From contig CAVSWT010000010.1 in assembly GCA_963731745.1 (NCBI GenBank), forward strand, positions 62,001-126,000: 64,000 nt of DNA, given 5' to 3'. The DNA comes from CAVSWT01 sp963731745. GTDB taxonomy: Bacteria; Bacteroidota; Ignavibacteria; Ignavibacteriales; Ignavibacteriaceae. Both the position numbers and the translations under genes were made by a program. Below are positions 56,363 through 64,000 of this stretch, in pieces (positions within the stretch are counted from its first letter, which is position 1; every line of letters starts with the position of its first letter). The notes under the pieces are model-generated. The model did no database searches. It had not been told where the DNA came from and saw only the letters and a list, made by a program, of their open reading frames with translations.

Positions 56363-57895
56363 ATGGATTTCTTAAAAAAAATAGGTATTAATAAAGAAAA
56401 TTATGGATCATCTACGGGATTAAAATGGAATGAAACGAAGGATCAGGGTGAATTGAAGATAGTTTCACCCACAGATGGTAAAGAAATTGCAAAAGTTTAT
56501 CAGGCATCTGAAAAGGATTATGAAAAAATCATTACAAAAGCCGAAGAAGCGTATTTGGTATGGAGAAAAATGCCTGCTCCCAAGCGAGGCGAAATTGTTA
56601 GGCAAATTGGTTTAAAGTTGAGAGAATATAAACCCTATTTAGGAAAACTAGTTTCATACGAAATGGGAAAATCTTTACAAGAAGGGTTAGGTGAAGTTCA
56701 GGAGATGATTGATATTTGTGATTTCGCTGTTGGCCAAAGCAGGCAGCTTTATGGATTCACAATGCACTCTGAGAGACCAAATCATAGAATGTATGATCAA
56801 TATCATCCATTGGGAATTGTAGCCACAATTTCGGCTTTTAATTTTCCGGTTGCAGTTTGGTCATGGAATGCAATGCTTGCTGCGGTTTGCGGCAATGTAA
56901 ATCTATGGAAGCCATCTTCAAAAGTACCTTTATCCGCTATTGCTACACAAAACATAATCTCTGAAGTTTTAAAAGAAAATAAAATTCCTGAAGGTGTATT
57001 TTCATTAATAATTGGAAGAGGTTCAACAATCGGCGAAAAAATGTTAAACGATAAACGAATTCAATTAATTTCTGTTACTGGATCTACAAAAGTTGGAAAG
57101 CACGCCGGTGAAATGATTGCTAAAAGATTTGGAAAAGCAATACTTGAATTGGGCGGCAATAACGCTATTATCATCACTCCTGATGCAGATTTAAAAATGG
57201 CAATGCCTGCAATTGTTTTTGGAGCCGTTGGCACCTGTGGGCAAAGATGTACTTCAACTAGAAGGTTAATTATTCATGAATCAATTTATGATAAAGTAAA
57301 GGAATCATTAATTAAAGCATATAAAGGATTGAAAATTGGAGATCCATTAGATGAAAAAAATCATGTTGGTCCGCTAATTGACAAAGATGCTGTTGAAATG
57401 TTCAAATCCGCTCTAGTCAAATTGGAAAAAGAAGGCGGCAAAATTTTATACGGTGGTGAAGTTTTGAAAGGCGAAAATTATAAATCCGGTACATATATTA
57501 AACCAGTAATTGCCGAAGCAGAGAATCATTATGAAATTGTACAAGAAGAAACTTTTGCTCCGATTCTTTACTTAATAAAATATAAAGGAGAAGTTGATAA
57601 TGCAATTAAACTTCACAACGGCGTTGTGCAGGGATTATCTTCTGCTATTTTCACTAACAATTTAAGAGAAGCTGAAAAGTTCTTATCTGCTGAAGGTTCT
57701 GATTGCGGAATAGCCAATGTTAACATTGGAACATCAGGCGCTGAAATAGGCGGAGCTTTTGGCGGTGAAAAAGAAACAGGCGGCGGGCGTGAATCAGGTT
57801 CGGATGCATGGAAAACTTATATGAGAAGACAAACCAATACTATAAATTATGGAACTGATCTTCCGCTTGCTCAGGGAATAAAATTCGATATATAA
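56363..57895 (+). CDS. amaB: L-aminoadipate-semialdehyde dehydrogenase (ALDH7 type)
   Basis: The 510-residue NAD(P)-dependent aldehyde dehydrogenase is of the ALDH7/antiquitin-like class. EYKPYLGKLVSYEMGKSLQE, HPLGIVATISAFNFPVAVWS and ISVTGSTKVGKHAGEMIAKR mark the cofactor domain. Catalytic Glu lies in ILELGGNNAI and catalytic Cys in GTCGQRCTSTRRL. GAEIGGAFGGEKETGGGRES is typical of ALDH7. It oxidises 2-aminoadipate semialdehyde to 2-aminoadipate. With lat this gives a two-step route from lysine to aminoadipate. AAGGAG precedes the ATG. The short distance (21 bp) to the regulator gene suggests one transcript. Confidence 0.92.
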   Translation: MDFLKKIGINKENYGSSTGLKWNETKDQGELKIVSPTDGKEIAKVYQASEKDYEKIITKAEEAYLVWRKMPAPKRGEIVRQIGLKLREYKPYLGKLVSYEMGKSLQEGLGEVQEMIDICDFAVGQSRQLYGFTMHSERPNHRMYDQYHPLGIVATISAFNFPVAVWSWNAMLAAVCGNVNLWKPSSKVPLSAIATQNIISEVLKENKIPEGVFSLIIGRGSTIGEKMLNDKRIQLISVTGSTKVGKHAGEMIAKRFGKAILELGGNNAIIITPDADLKMAMPAIVFGAVGTCGQRCTSTRRLIIHESIYDKVKESLIKAYKGLKIGDPLDEKNHVGPLIDKDAVEMFKSALVKLEKEGGKILYGGEVLKGENYKSGTYIKPVIAEAENHYEIVQEETFAPILYLIKYKGEVDNAIKLHNGVVQGLSSAIFTNNLREAEKFLSAEGSDCGIANVNIGTSGAEIGGAFGGEKETGGGRESGSDAWKTYMRRQTNTINYGTDLPLAQGIKFDI

Positions 57896-57908
57896 GATGA
57901 ATAATAAA

Positions 57909-57934
57909 AAAGGCGAGATAAATTTCTCGCCTTT
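57909..57934. terminator. Bidirectional terminator
   Basis: The perfect 10-bp stem AAAGGCGAGA / TCTCGCCTTT with a six-base loop lies between the convergent dehydrogenase and Prc genes, with A/T-rich flanks on both sides. Confidence 0.88.
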
Positions 57935-57959
57935 AACTTTCACAATATCTTTTCTTAAA

Positions 57960-60032
57960 TTATCCAACCGTTGATTGAATAAGATCAGCTAAAATCTGTC
58001 CGGTTTCATCAAGAATGGGATCATCTTTAGTAGTATCATCAGCAGGCTTTTCGCCTTTCTTTAGCAGTGTTAACCCCTGAAGTTTCCTGCGTTCATTTTC
58101 TCTCTGGAATCTTTTTTCTTCAAGTTCATCCTTTTCTTTTTTTCTTACTTCTTCATTTAACGAAACAAATTTTTTATCATGAGCTTCTTTATATTCTTCA
58201 ATATCTTCCATCAAATAGTCGTACTCAGGACTTTTATTAAATCTTTCTTTATGCTTTTTTAGAAGCATTGGAATTAATTCTGAAAGGTTATTGTACTTAT
58301 TATAATTTGTTGGTTGAATCTGATCCCAAGGCAATGCGCTTGGTTCAGAACTTTCACCAAAATCTTTTGAATCGAAAGCGGAAGGAAATTCAATATCAGG
58401 AATAACACCTTTATTTTGTGTACTTCCCCCATTTATTCTATAATATTTGGCGATAGTTAATTTTAGTTGACCGAGCTTTTCACTTTGATTTGGAATTACT
58501 CTGTTTAGGTCAATTAAATTTTGAACAGTGCCTTTTCCATAAGTTTGTTCACCAATAATAACACCGCGTCCATAATCCTGAATAGCGCCGGTAAAGATCT
58601 CAGAAGCAGAAGCGCTAAATCTATTAACTAAAACCGCAAGCGGTCCGCTATACACGATGCTTGGGTCAGGATCGTCACCAACATCAACCTTTCCGTCGGC
58701 ACTTCTAACTTGAACGACAGGGCCATCTTTTATAAATAAGCCTGTAAGATCAATTGCTTCATTAAGCGCGCCGCCGCCGTTATTACGCAAATCGACTATA
58801 ACTCCGTCCACTTTTTCTTTTTCTAAATCAATTAGCAATTTTTTAACGTCCCGGGTGGTGCTTTTAAAATCTTTCACTCCTTTTTGTTCAGCATCAAAAT
58901 CAACATAAAATTTAGGGATTGTTATTACTCCCAGTTTATAATTTTGGTCATTATTTTTGATATTTATAATATCACTTTTTGCAGATTGTTCTTCGAGTTT
59001 AACTTTATCTCTAACAATTTTTATTTCTTTTGGAAGAGCATTTGCTCCATCCTCTGCTTCTAAAATTTGTAGCCTGACCGTTGAACCTTTCGGACCTCGA
59101 ATTAATTGAACAACATCTGTAATTCTCCATCCAATAACGTCAACCATTTCACCATCATCACCTTGTGCGACAGCTATTATTTTATCATTTCGATGAAGAA
59201 GTTTACTTTTAAATGCCGGGCCGCCAGGAATAATCTCGTTCACTTTAGTATAGTCATCATCCTGTTGAAGCTGCGCGCCGATTCCTTCTAAAGATAAGCT
59301 CATATCAATTTTAAAATTATCAGATGTAATAGGGGAAAGATAATTTGTATGGGGGTCTAATGCTTCGGTATATGAATTCATCAATAATTGAAATACATCT
59401 TCACTTTTATATTGAATCACATTCTTCTGAAAATTTTCGTAACGTTTTTTTAAATTACTTGATGTGGTTTTCCAATCCTTACCTGTAAGTATTGATGAAA
59501 GAGCATCATTTTTAATTTTCTTTCTCCAAAGTTCGTTCATTTCATCAATATTTTTTGGCCAAGGTTCATCCTCTCTTTTCAGCTGGTAATTTTCATCTTT
59601 CGTAAAGTCAAACTCTTCGTCAAGAATTTTATTAACGTAATTTGTTCTATCAATCAATCTCTCTTTGAAAGTATTAAAAATATCATATGCAGGCTCAACA
59701 TTTCCATTCTTAATATCATCATCAAGTTTTGTTCTATACTTCTCAAAATTGTCAATATCTGACTGTAAGAAATAAGCTTTATTATAATCAAGCGTTTTTA
59801 AAAATCTATCAAATATTACGGACGATAGTGAATCATTTAGCGGAACTTTTCTGTAGTGGTAACGTGATAGTATTGTCGAAATCCATTCGTCTACAGTCGA
59901 ATAATATTTCGCTGGCTTAAGTACAGATAAAGTATCATTATTGACAGTATTAACATCTGAGACTTTGGAAGTCTGTGCAACAAAAAAGCCTGCCGCTAAT
60001 ATAATAGAAGCAAAAAAAATGGTTTTTTTCAT
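57960..60032 (-). CDS. Carboxy-terminal (tail-specific) processing protease, Prc type
   Basis: The 690-residue periplasmic serine protease (S41 family) removes C-terminal tails. The signal peptide is MKKTIFFASIILAAGFFVAQ. An N-terminal helical part (about 30-240) has the Prc-typical YHYRKVPLNDSLS. A PDZ domain (about 245-335) contains IGAQLQQDDDYTKVNEIIPG, and the S41 catalytic core has VDLRNNGGGALNEAIDLTGL. Catalytic Ser is in RFSASASEIFTGAI and Lys in QTYGKGTVQNLI. The C-terminal region (about 540-690) is charged and helical like the DUF3340 part of Prc. It belongs to an envelope-protease region with the M16 genes. Confidence 0.93.
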   Translation of the reverse strand: MKKTIFFASIILAAGFFVAQTSKVSDVNTVNNDTLSVLKPAKYYSTVDEWISTILSRYHYRKVPLNDSLSSVIFDRFLKTLDYNKAYFLQSDIDNFEKYRTKLDDDIKNGNVEPAYDIFNTFKERLIDRTNYVNKILDEEFDFTKDENYQLKREDEPWPKNIDEMNELWRKKIKNDALSSILTGKDWKTTSSNLKKRYENFQKNVIQYKSEDVFQLLMNSYTEALDPHTNYLSPITSDNFKIDMSLSLEGIGAQLQQDDDYTKVNEIIPGGPAFKSKLLHRNDKIIAVAQGDDGEMVDVIGWRITDVVQLIRGPKGSTVRLQILEAEDGANALPKEIKIVRDKVKLEEQSAKSDIINIKNNDQNYKLGVITIPKFYVDFDAEQKGVKDFKSTTRDVKKLLIDLEKEKVDGVIVDLRNNGGGALNEAIDLTGLFIKDGPVVQVRSADGKVDVGDDPDPSIVYSGPLAVLVNRFSASASEIFTGAIQDYGRGVIIGEQTYGKGTVQNLIDLNRVIPNQSEKLGQLKLTIAKYYRINGGSTQNKGVIPDIEFPSAFDSKDFGESSEPSALPWDQIQPTNYNKYNNLSELIPMLLKKHKERFNKSPEYDYLMEDIEEYKEAHDKKFVSLNEEVRKKEKDELEEKRFQRENERRKLQGLTLLKKGEKPADDTTKDDPILDETGQILADLIQSTVG

Positions 60033-60190
60033 AAGTTCTTTATTTTATTAAGAGTAATTATTGTCATTTAAGACTCACCTAAGCTATAAAATGTTTCATG
60101 TTTATTAAACAGAATTTTACGGTACTATTAAGGAAAAAATCTTTTAAAGTCAGAGCTTAAACTTCACTTCAAAATATAGCAAAATAATGA

Positions 60191-61723
60191 TTATTTAAAT
60201 GTGTCCTTCGAATCTATAATATCAACGCTTTTTATATTTAGTTTATAATTAGAAACTTTCTCATCTTCGTTTAAAATATCTTTAGATAATCCTTCTTTTA
60301 CAGCATTTGAATAGCTCATTGGAGAAGGCAAATTTTCTTTGATGCTTTTTGCCAAAGGAGCTGCTTCACTTGTATCTGTGACGATTGAAATAAACATATT
60401 ATCAGTTTCTAAATATTTTTTAATTGCTTTATTCACATCTTCTAAGGTTAATTCAGAAAGCAGCTTATCCATTTCGTTTATGTAATTTTTCCTGCCATAA
60501 AATTTTGAATCCATTAAGTAGCCAAGCTGTTCATCAGGTGTTCTTATGTAAAGTTTTATGTAGCTTTTTAAGAAAGTTCTTGTAGCTTCAAAATCTTCTT
60601 GAGACAATCCATTTTCAATCATTTTATTTAATTCACTAATTGCCATTCTTAATGCAAAATGAGCATGGCCAATTTTTATGTCTTTCAATTCATCGTATTG
60701 TGCCTTTAACTGTTTGGCAATTTGAACAGGCCGGATCCATATTGCGAAATAATTTGAGTGACGCGGGACACCTGATGGCGGAAGCATATTTCCACCTCCG
60801 TTATTATACCACTCAATATAAGAGTAGTCGCCATAATTCATAGAACGAATCTCCCTTAATTGCTGATACAATCTTCCGTAAGATTTTCTATGTTCGCCGA
60901 GATAAGAATTTGCAACCATTAATGCCGCAAAATCATCATCAGCGCGGCTGACATTTATTGGAAAGCCGGTAAAAATTGCAGAGCCAAAAGCGTTTGGCTT
61001 TGAAATTATTTCTACTCTTATTCCATCCGGCATTTTTACATTAGGAGCTTCCGGGATAACAGGATTTTCATTCGACAGCTTTTCCAAATCAGTTTTTAAT
61101 TTATTTAAAAAATCTTCGGAATAATTACCTGCGATACCAATCGTCAAGTTATTTTTTGTAAAATAATTTTTATACTGATTTTTAACATCTTCTAATGTGA
61201 TCGATTTTACTGACTGACTTTTTCCTTGAATCATATGTTGATATGAAGTCCCTTTATATAGTAAATCTTCTAACGCTTTTTTGCTGTACTCTTCATCTGA
61301 AGAAGCTCTAACCACTTGATCAACATAATTTTGCTGATTGGATATTACTCTTTGGAAGTCATCTTCGCTAAAGGAAGGATCGGTTATTAATCCTATCATG
61401 ATTGGATAAAATTCATTCAGCCAGTCTTTATGCACTTCAAATGTAAAGATAGAAACCTCTTTATCAACTGAGGCATTAAAATCTGCAGCCATTGGATAAA
61501 TTTTATTTTGAATATCAGCGAAGGATAAATTTCCTGTTCCGCCTTGTGTAATCAGACTTGCAGTAGTATATGTTAAGCCTTCCTTACCAACAGGATCTGA
61601 AATCGATCCGTTTCTAAACATTAATTTTACGATAACTTTGTTTGAATTTGGCAGATTTAATTTTACAATTTCTTGTGCAAACATTGTCGTGCTTATTAAT
61701 AGTGTTATTAAAAAAGTCTTCAT
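60191..61723 (-). CDS. M16 peptidase-like protein without the zinc motif (partner subunit)
   Basis: The 510-residue protein has an N-terminal signal peptide (ISTTMFAQE end) and an M16 fold. However, the HxxEH motif is replaced (EGLTYTTASLITQGG). It keeps the R/Y pair region (YQQLREIRSMNYGDYSY) seen in the non-catalytic halves and subunits of M16B heterodimers. ATG at 61723 overlaps the stop of the upstream M16 gene by one base, with GGAGGGG before it, so the two are made together. Probably a periplasmic heterodimer with the catalytic partner, in which this subunit shapes the chamber. Confidence 0.9.
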   Translation of the reverse strand: MKTFLITLLISTTMFAQEIVKLNLPNSNKVIVKLMFRNGSISDPVGKEGLTYTTASLITQGGTGNLSFADIQNKIYPMAADFNASVDKEVSIFTFEVHKDWLNEFYPIMIGLITDPSFSEDDFQRVISNQQNYVDQVVRASSDEEYSKKALEDLLYKGTSYQHMIQGKSQSVKSITLEDVKNQYKNYFTKNNLTIGIAGNYSEDFLNKLKTDLEKLSNENPVIPEAPNVKMPDGIRVEIISKPNAFGSAIFTGFPINVSRADDDFAALMVANSYLGEHRKSYGRLYQQLREIRSMNYGDYSYIEWYNNGGGNMLPPSGVPRHSNYFAIWIRPVQIAKQLKAQYDELKDIKIGHAHFALRMAISELNKMIENGLSQEDFEATRTFLKSYIKLYIRTPDEQLGYLMDSKFYGRKNYINEMDKLLSELTLEDVNKAIKKYLETDNMFISIVTDTSEAAPLAKSIKENLPSPMSYSNAVKEGLSKDILNEDEKVSNYKLNIKSVDIIDSKDTFK

Positions 61724-63075
61724 TATTTTACCCCTCCATTTTCATCCGGTGATATTGTTCCGATAGTTAAACCGCTTCTCACAAAATATTTATTAGCAAC
61801 CATTTCTATATCTTTTACAGTTACTTTATCATATAAATCATACAATTTATTTAAAGATTCTGGATCGCCTGTTAATGTAATATAATGTGCTAATGAATTT
61901 GCAATTGCGTCCGGGTTATCTATTCCCATTGCAAAAGAATATTTCAAATGCGATTTTGTTTCGGAAAGTATTTTTTTATCAACCCCATTTTTCTTAACAT
62001 CGTCAACTGCCTTAACGATTTCATCTTTAACATATTGTAAATCATCTTTATTTATTAATACTGCTTGAATTGTAATTAAATTTGGGTCGCGTGAATCACC
62101 TGCACCGCCGTACAAATTACGAACTTTTTGTTCGTCAATGACTAACTTTTTATATAATGCAGAATTTGGAGAAAATAAAATTGTACTCATAATATCCAAA
62201 GCCGGCATATCAATATTAGTATCGCTGAATGCAGGTCCTTTATAATTTAAACTTAAAACTGGCGGAAAATTTGCATCCTGAATATGAGCAAATCTTATTT
62301 CTTTTTGTTTTGGTTCCGTTGGAATATCTGCAACGTAATTACCACGTTCCCAATCACCAAAATATTTTTTAGCAAGCGCTACTACTTTATCATGCGTAAC
62401 ATCGCCTACCACAACTATAGTAGCATACTCAGGCCGATAAAATCTTTTGAAGAATTTTAAAGAATATTCGTACTGGTTAGGCATATCAACTATATCCTTA
62501 AAAAATCCCATGGTAGTGTGTTTATAAGTATGTACGTCAAATGCTGTGTTGGCAATACTTTCGTAAAGCTGCTGGTAGGGGCTTGCATAGTTTTTTGTGT
62601 ATTCTCCCTTAACGGCTCCTGCTTCAGTTTTAAAATCGTGTTCTGAATAATGCAGGTTTTTAAATCTATCTGATTCAATGGCAAACATTGTCTCGAGCAT
62701 AGCTGAATTGCCTGTCATGTGGTAGATAGTTCTATCATTAGATGTATTTGCATTTGCACCAGCGCCAGTTGATTTCAATATCTCATTGTATTTCTCACGA
62801 GGGTATTTATCTGTTCCTCGAAACATCATATGTTCAAAAAAATGAGCGAATCCGGTTACACCTTTTTCAACTTCATTGCGGGAACCTACTCTCTCAACAA
62901 TATAAAATGCAGCAAGTCCAGGACTGTCGAAGTTAACAGATACTACGTTTAATCCATTTTCCAATTTTGTTTGTTCAATTGGGTAGGGAAGTATTTTATT
63001 ATCATTTACCGGCATAATTATTCCACAGCACATGATAACTGTTATTATAGAAAAAGAAATTATTTTGAATCTCAA
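61723..63075 (-). CDS. M16 zinc metallopeptidase, catalytic subunit
   Basis: The 450-residue protein of the insulinase/pitrilysin family has the inverted zinc motif HFFEH in GFAHFFEHMMFRGTD. The downstream Glu region ESDRFKNLHYSEHDFKTEAG and VKGEYTKN supply the third ligand, and the C half holds PEYATIVVVGDVTHDKV. The start is a TTG at 63075, six bases after GGAGG. A hydrophobic signal sequence follows (IISFSIITVIMCCGIIMP); the double Cys could be a lipidation site, but the context is not a good lipobox. It forms an operon with the zinc-free partner. Likely degrades peptides in the periplasm. Confidence 0.92.
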   Translation of the reverse strand: MRFKIISFSIITVIMCCGIIMPVNDNKILPYPIEQTKLENGLNVVSVNFDSPGLAAFYIVERVGSRNEVEKGVTGFAHFFEHMMFRGTDKYPREKYNEILKSTGAGANANTSNDRTIYHMTGNSAMLETMFAIESDRFKNLHYSEHDFKTEAGAVKGEYTKNYASPYQQLYESIANTAFDVHTYKHTTMGFFKDIVDMPNQYEYSLKFFKRFYRPEYATIVVVGDVTHDKVVALAKKYFGDWERGNYVADIPTEPKQKEIRFAHIQDANFPPVLSLNYKGPAFSDTNIDMPALDIMSTILFSPNSALYKKLVIDEQKVRNLYGGAGDSRDPNLITIQAVLINKDDLQYVKDEIVKAVDDVKKNGVDKKILSETKSHLKYSFAMGIDNPDAIANSLAHYITLTGDPESLNKLYDLYDKVTVKDIEMVANKYFVRSGLTIGTISPDENGGVK

Positions 63076-63280
63076 AATTTTCCTCCATTATTTTATGTAA
63101 TACAATTTAAGTCTTAATGTTAAAATTTAAGAAATCGACAAATTCTATATTTCAATTTATTGATAAACGCAAAATAAGTGTGTTTACCGGTAATTCCCAA
63201 TCGAAATTGTGTTTAATGTTACGCAAATATTGATATATTTATCGAGTTAATTTATAAATAAAATTAGTGGTATTTAGAAA

Positions 63281-63991
63281 TTGTATAAATTCTATTTTAG
63301 TTCAATAATTATTTTAATCTTCATTTCTGCTATTTCTATTTTTCCTCAAAATCCAGTAAAAAATAAATATGGATTGAGTGTTATTAATGATGTTTCTGAT
63401 TATGAAAAATTGATTGAAAAGGACAGCACTGAAAGATTAGTAAACCTCGAAAAGTTAATACCTGATATAAAATTAGAAATCAAGTATTCTACGGATGATA
63501 ATTTTTTAGGTAAGAGCGTTTATGATACGGCAATGGCATTTTTAAGATTGCCTGCAGCTTATGCATTGCGAGATGTTCAAAAGGAATTGGAGAAAAGCAA
63601 TGTTGGTATTAAAATTTTTGATGCTTATAGGCCTTATTCCGTAACAGTTAAATTTTATGAAAATTATAAGGACACAACTTTTGTGGCGTCAGCTTGGCGC
63701 GGCAGCCGGCATAACAGAGGCTGTGCTGTTGACCTAACTTTGGTTGATCTAAATAGCGGAAAAGAATTAGCAATGCCTACAGGTTTTGATGATTTTACTG
63801 AAAAAGCCTATTCAAATTATAATAATTTACCTGATGAGATCATTTCAAATAGGACTAAGCTAATATCCATTATGGAAAAACATGGTTTTAAAAACTACCC
63901 GTATGAATGGTGGCATTTTGATTTTGAAGGCTGGAAAAATTTTGAGCTGCTCGATTTAAATTTCAAACAATTGTCATCTTTAAAAAAATAA
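63281..63991 (+). CDS. D-alanyl-D-alanine dipeptidase (VanX/DdpX family)
   Basis: The 236-residue zinc dipeptidase (M15D family) cleaves D-Ala-D-Ala. Motifs: IKIFDAYRPYSVTVKF with the catalytic Arg, SRHNRGCAVDLTLVDL (zinc His and Asp, S-x-H-x-x-G-x-A-x-D), and YEWWHFDFEGW (catalytic Glu and zinc His). A signal peptide (MYKFYFSSIIILIFISAISI, then FPQ) puts it in the periplasm, so it acts in peptidoglycan recycling rather than in VanX-type cytosolic vancomycin resistance. The start is a TTG at 63281 with no strong ribosome binding site; no ATG is available in a suitable position. The gene ends nine bases before the window edge. Confidence 0.92.
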   Translation: MYKFYFSSIIILIFISAISIFPQNPVKNKYGLSVINDVSDYEKLIEKDSTERLVNLEKLIPDIKLEIKYSTDDNFLGKSVYDTAMAFLRLPAAYALRDVQKELEKSNVGIKIFDAYRPYSVTVKFYENYKDTTFVASAWRGSRHNRGCAVDLTLVDLNSGKELAMPTGFDDFTEKAYSNYNNLPDEIISNRTKLISIMEKHGFKNYPYEWWHFDFEGWKNFELLDLNFKQLSSLKK

Positions 63992-64000
63992 TTTATTTTC

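Noticed and set aside
63281..63991. Vancomycin resistance gene vanX
   Set aside because: The protein has an export signal and no vanH/vanA neighbours; a peptidoglycan recycling dipeptidase is more likely.
1..64000. tRNA, rRNA, insertion sequences, prophage
   Set aside because: No tRNA-like cloverleaf or T-loop motif, rRNA sequence, transposase or integrase was recognised on either strand.

Overview
This 64 kb, AT-rich window (roughly one third G+C by eye) most likely comes from a member of the Ignavibacteria (Bacteroidota/Chlorobiota group). The evidence is a secreted protein ending in a type IX secretion sorting domain with the NYPNPFNPTTTI motif, a DUF3078 outer-membrane protein, a CarboxypepD_reg/TonB receptor, and the protein set as a whole. 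It is a chromosomal stretch of about 49 protein genes. I see no rRNA, tRNA, CRISPR array, insertion sequence or phage gene.

Layout. 1-7.8 kb: the 3' part of a GH13 alpha-amylase, a two-gene ABC-2 exporter on the minus strand, a YceI protein and a large T9SS cargo protein. 8.1-11.8 kb: topA and dinB. 12-16.1 kb: a tight five-gene cluster of a DUF4384 membrane protein, two zinc-ribbon membrane proteins, a DUF2085 protein and a caspase-like protease with its own zinc ribbon. A very large multi-PAS histidine kinase and a receiver protein follow. This cluster is the best candidate in the window for an undescribed system. 20-24.5 kb: envelope and osmotic genes (DUF3078, mscL, OmpA with calcium-binding repeats). 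24.5-32.6 kb, minus strand: a short-type aconitase, a stress protein, a receiver-like protein, an NtrC-type regulator with its PAS kinase, an NYN/OST-HTH RNA-processing candidate and a DinB-fold protein. 33-46 kb, plus strand: a small zinc protein, a giant outer-membrane protein, Nudix, the overlapping PfkB kinase-mtnA-recO set, an HtrA protease, aroC with a metallo-hydrolase, a degenerate ABC transporter pair and an acyl-CoA carboxyltransferase. 47-54 kb: a LysM lytic transglycosylase, a TPP riboswitch controlling a TonB-dependent receptor (hence probably thiamin uptake), mutM and rsmI. 54.3-57.9 kb: a lysine-catabolism locus, lat and an Rrf2-type regulator/ALDH7 pair, divergently arranged around a clean 19-bp operator-like palindrome. 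57.9-64 kb: proteases (Prc, an M16 pair) and a VanX-type dipeptidase.

A striking property of the window is that seven otherwise intact genes (amylase, topA, the DUF4384 gene, a histidine kinase, the giant outer-membrane protein, mtnA, htrA) are each broken by one single-frame shift, while protein similarity continues straight through in the other frame. Because topA should be essential and most shifts lie in or beside short base runs, uncorrected indels in the assembly are the simplest explanation. One of them (htrA) does sit on a canonical -1 slippery heptamer. An ABC ATPase also lacks any ATG/GTG/TTG start. All function statements rest on recognising motifs by reading; no database search was run.
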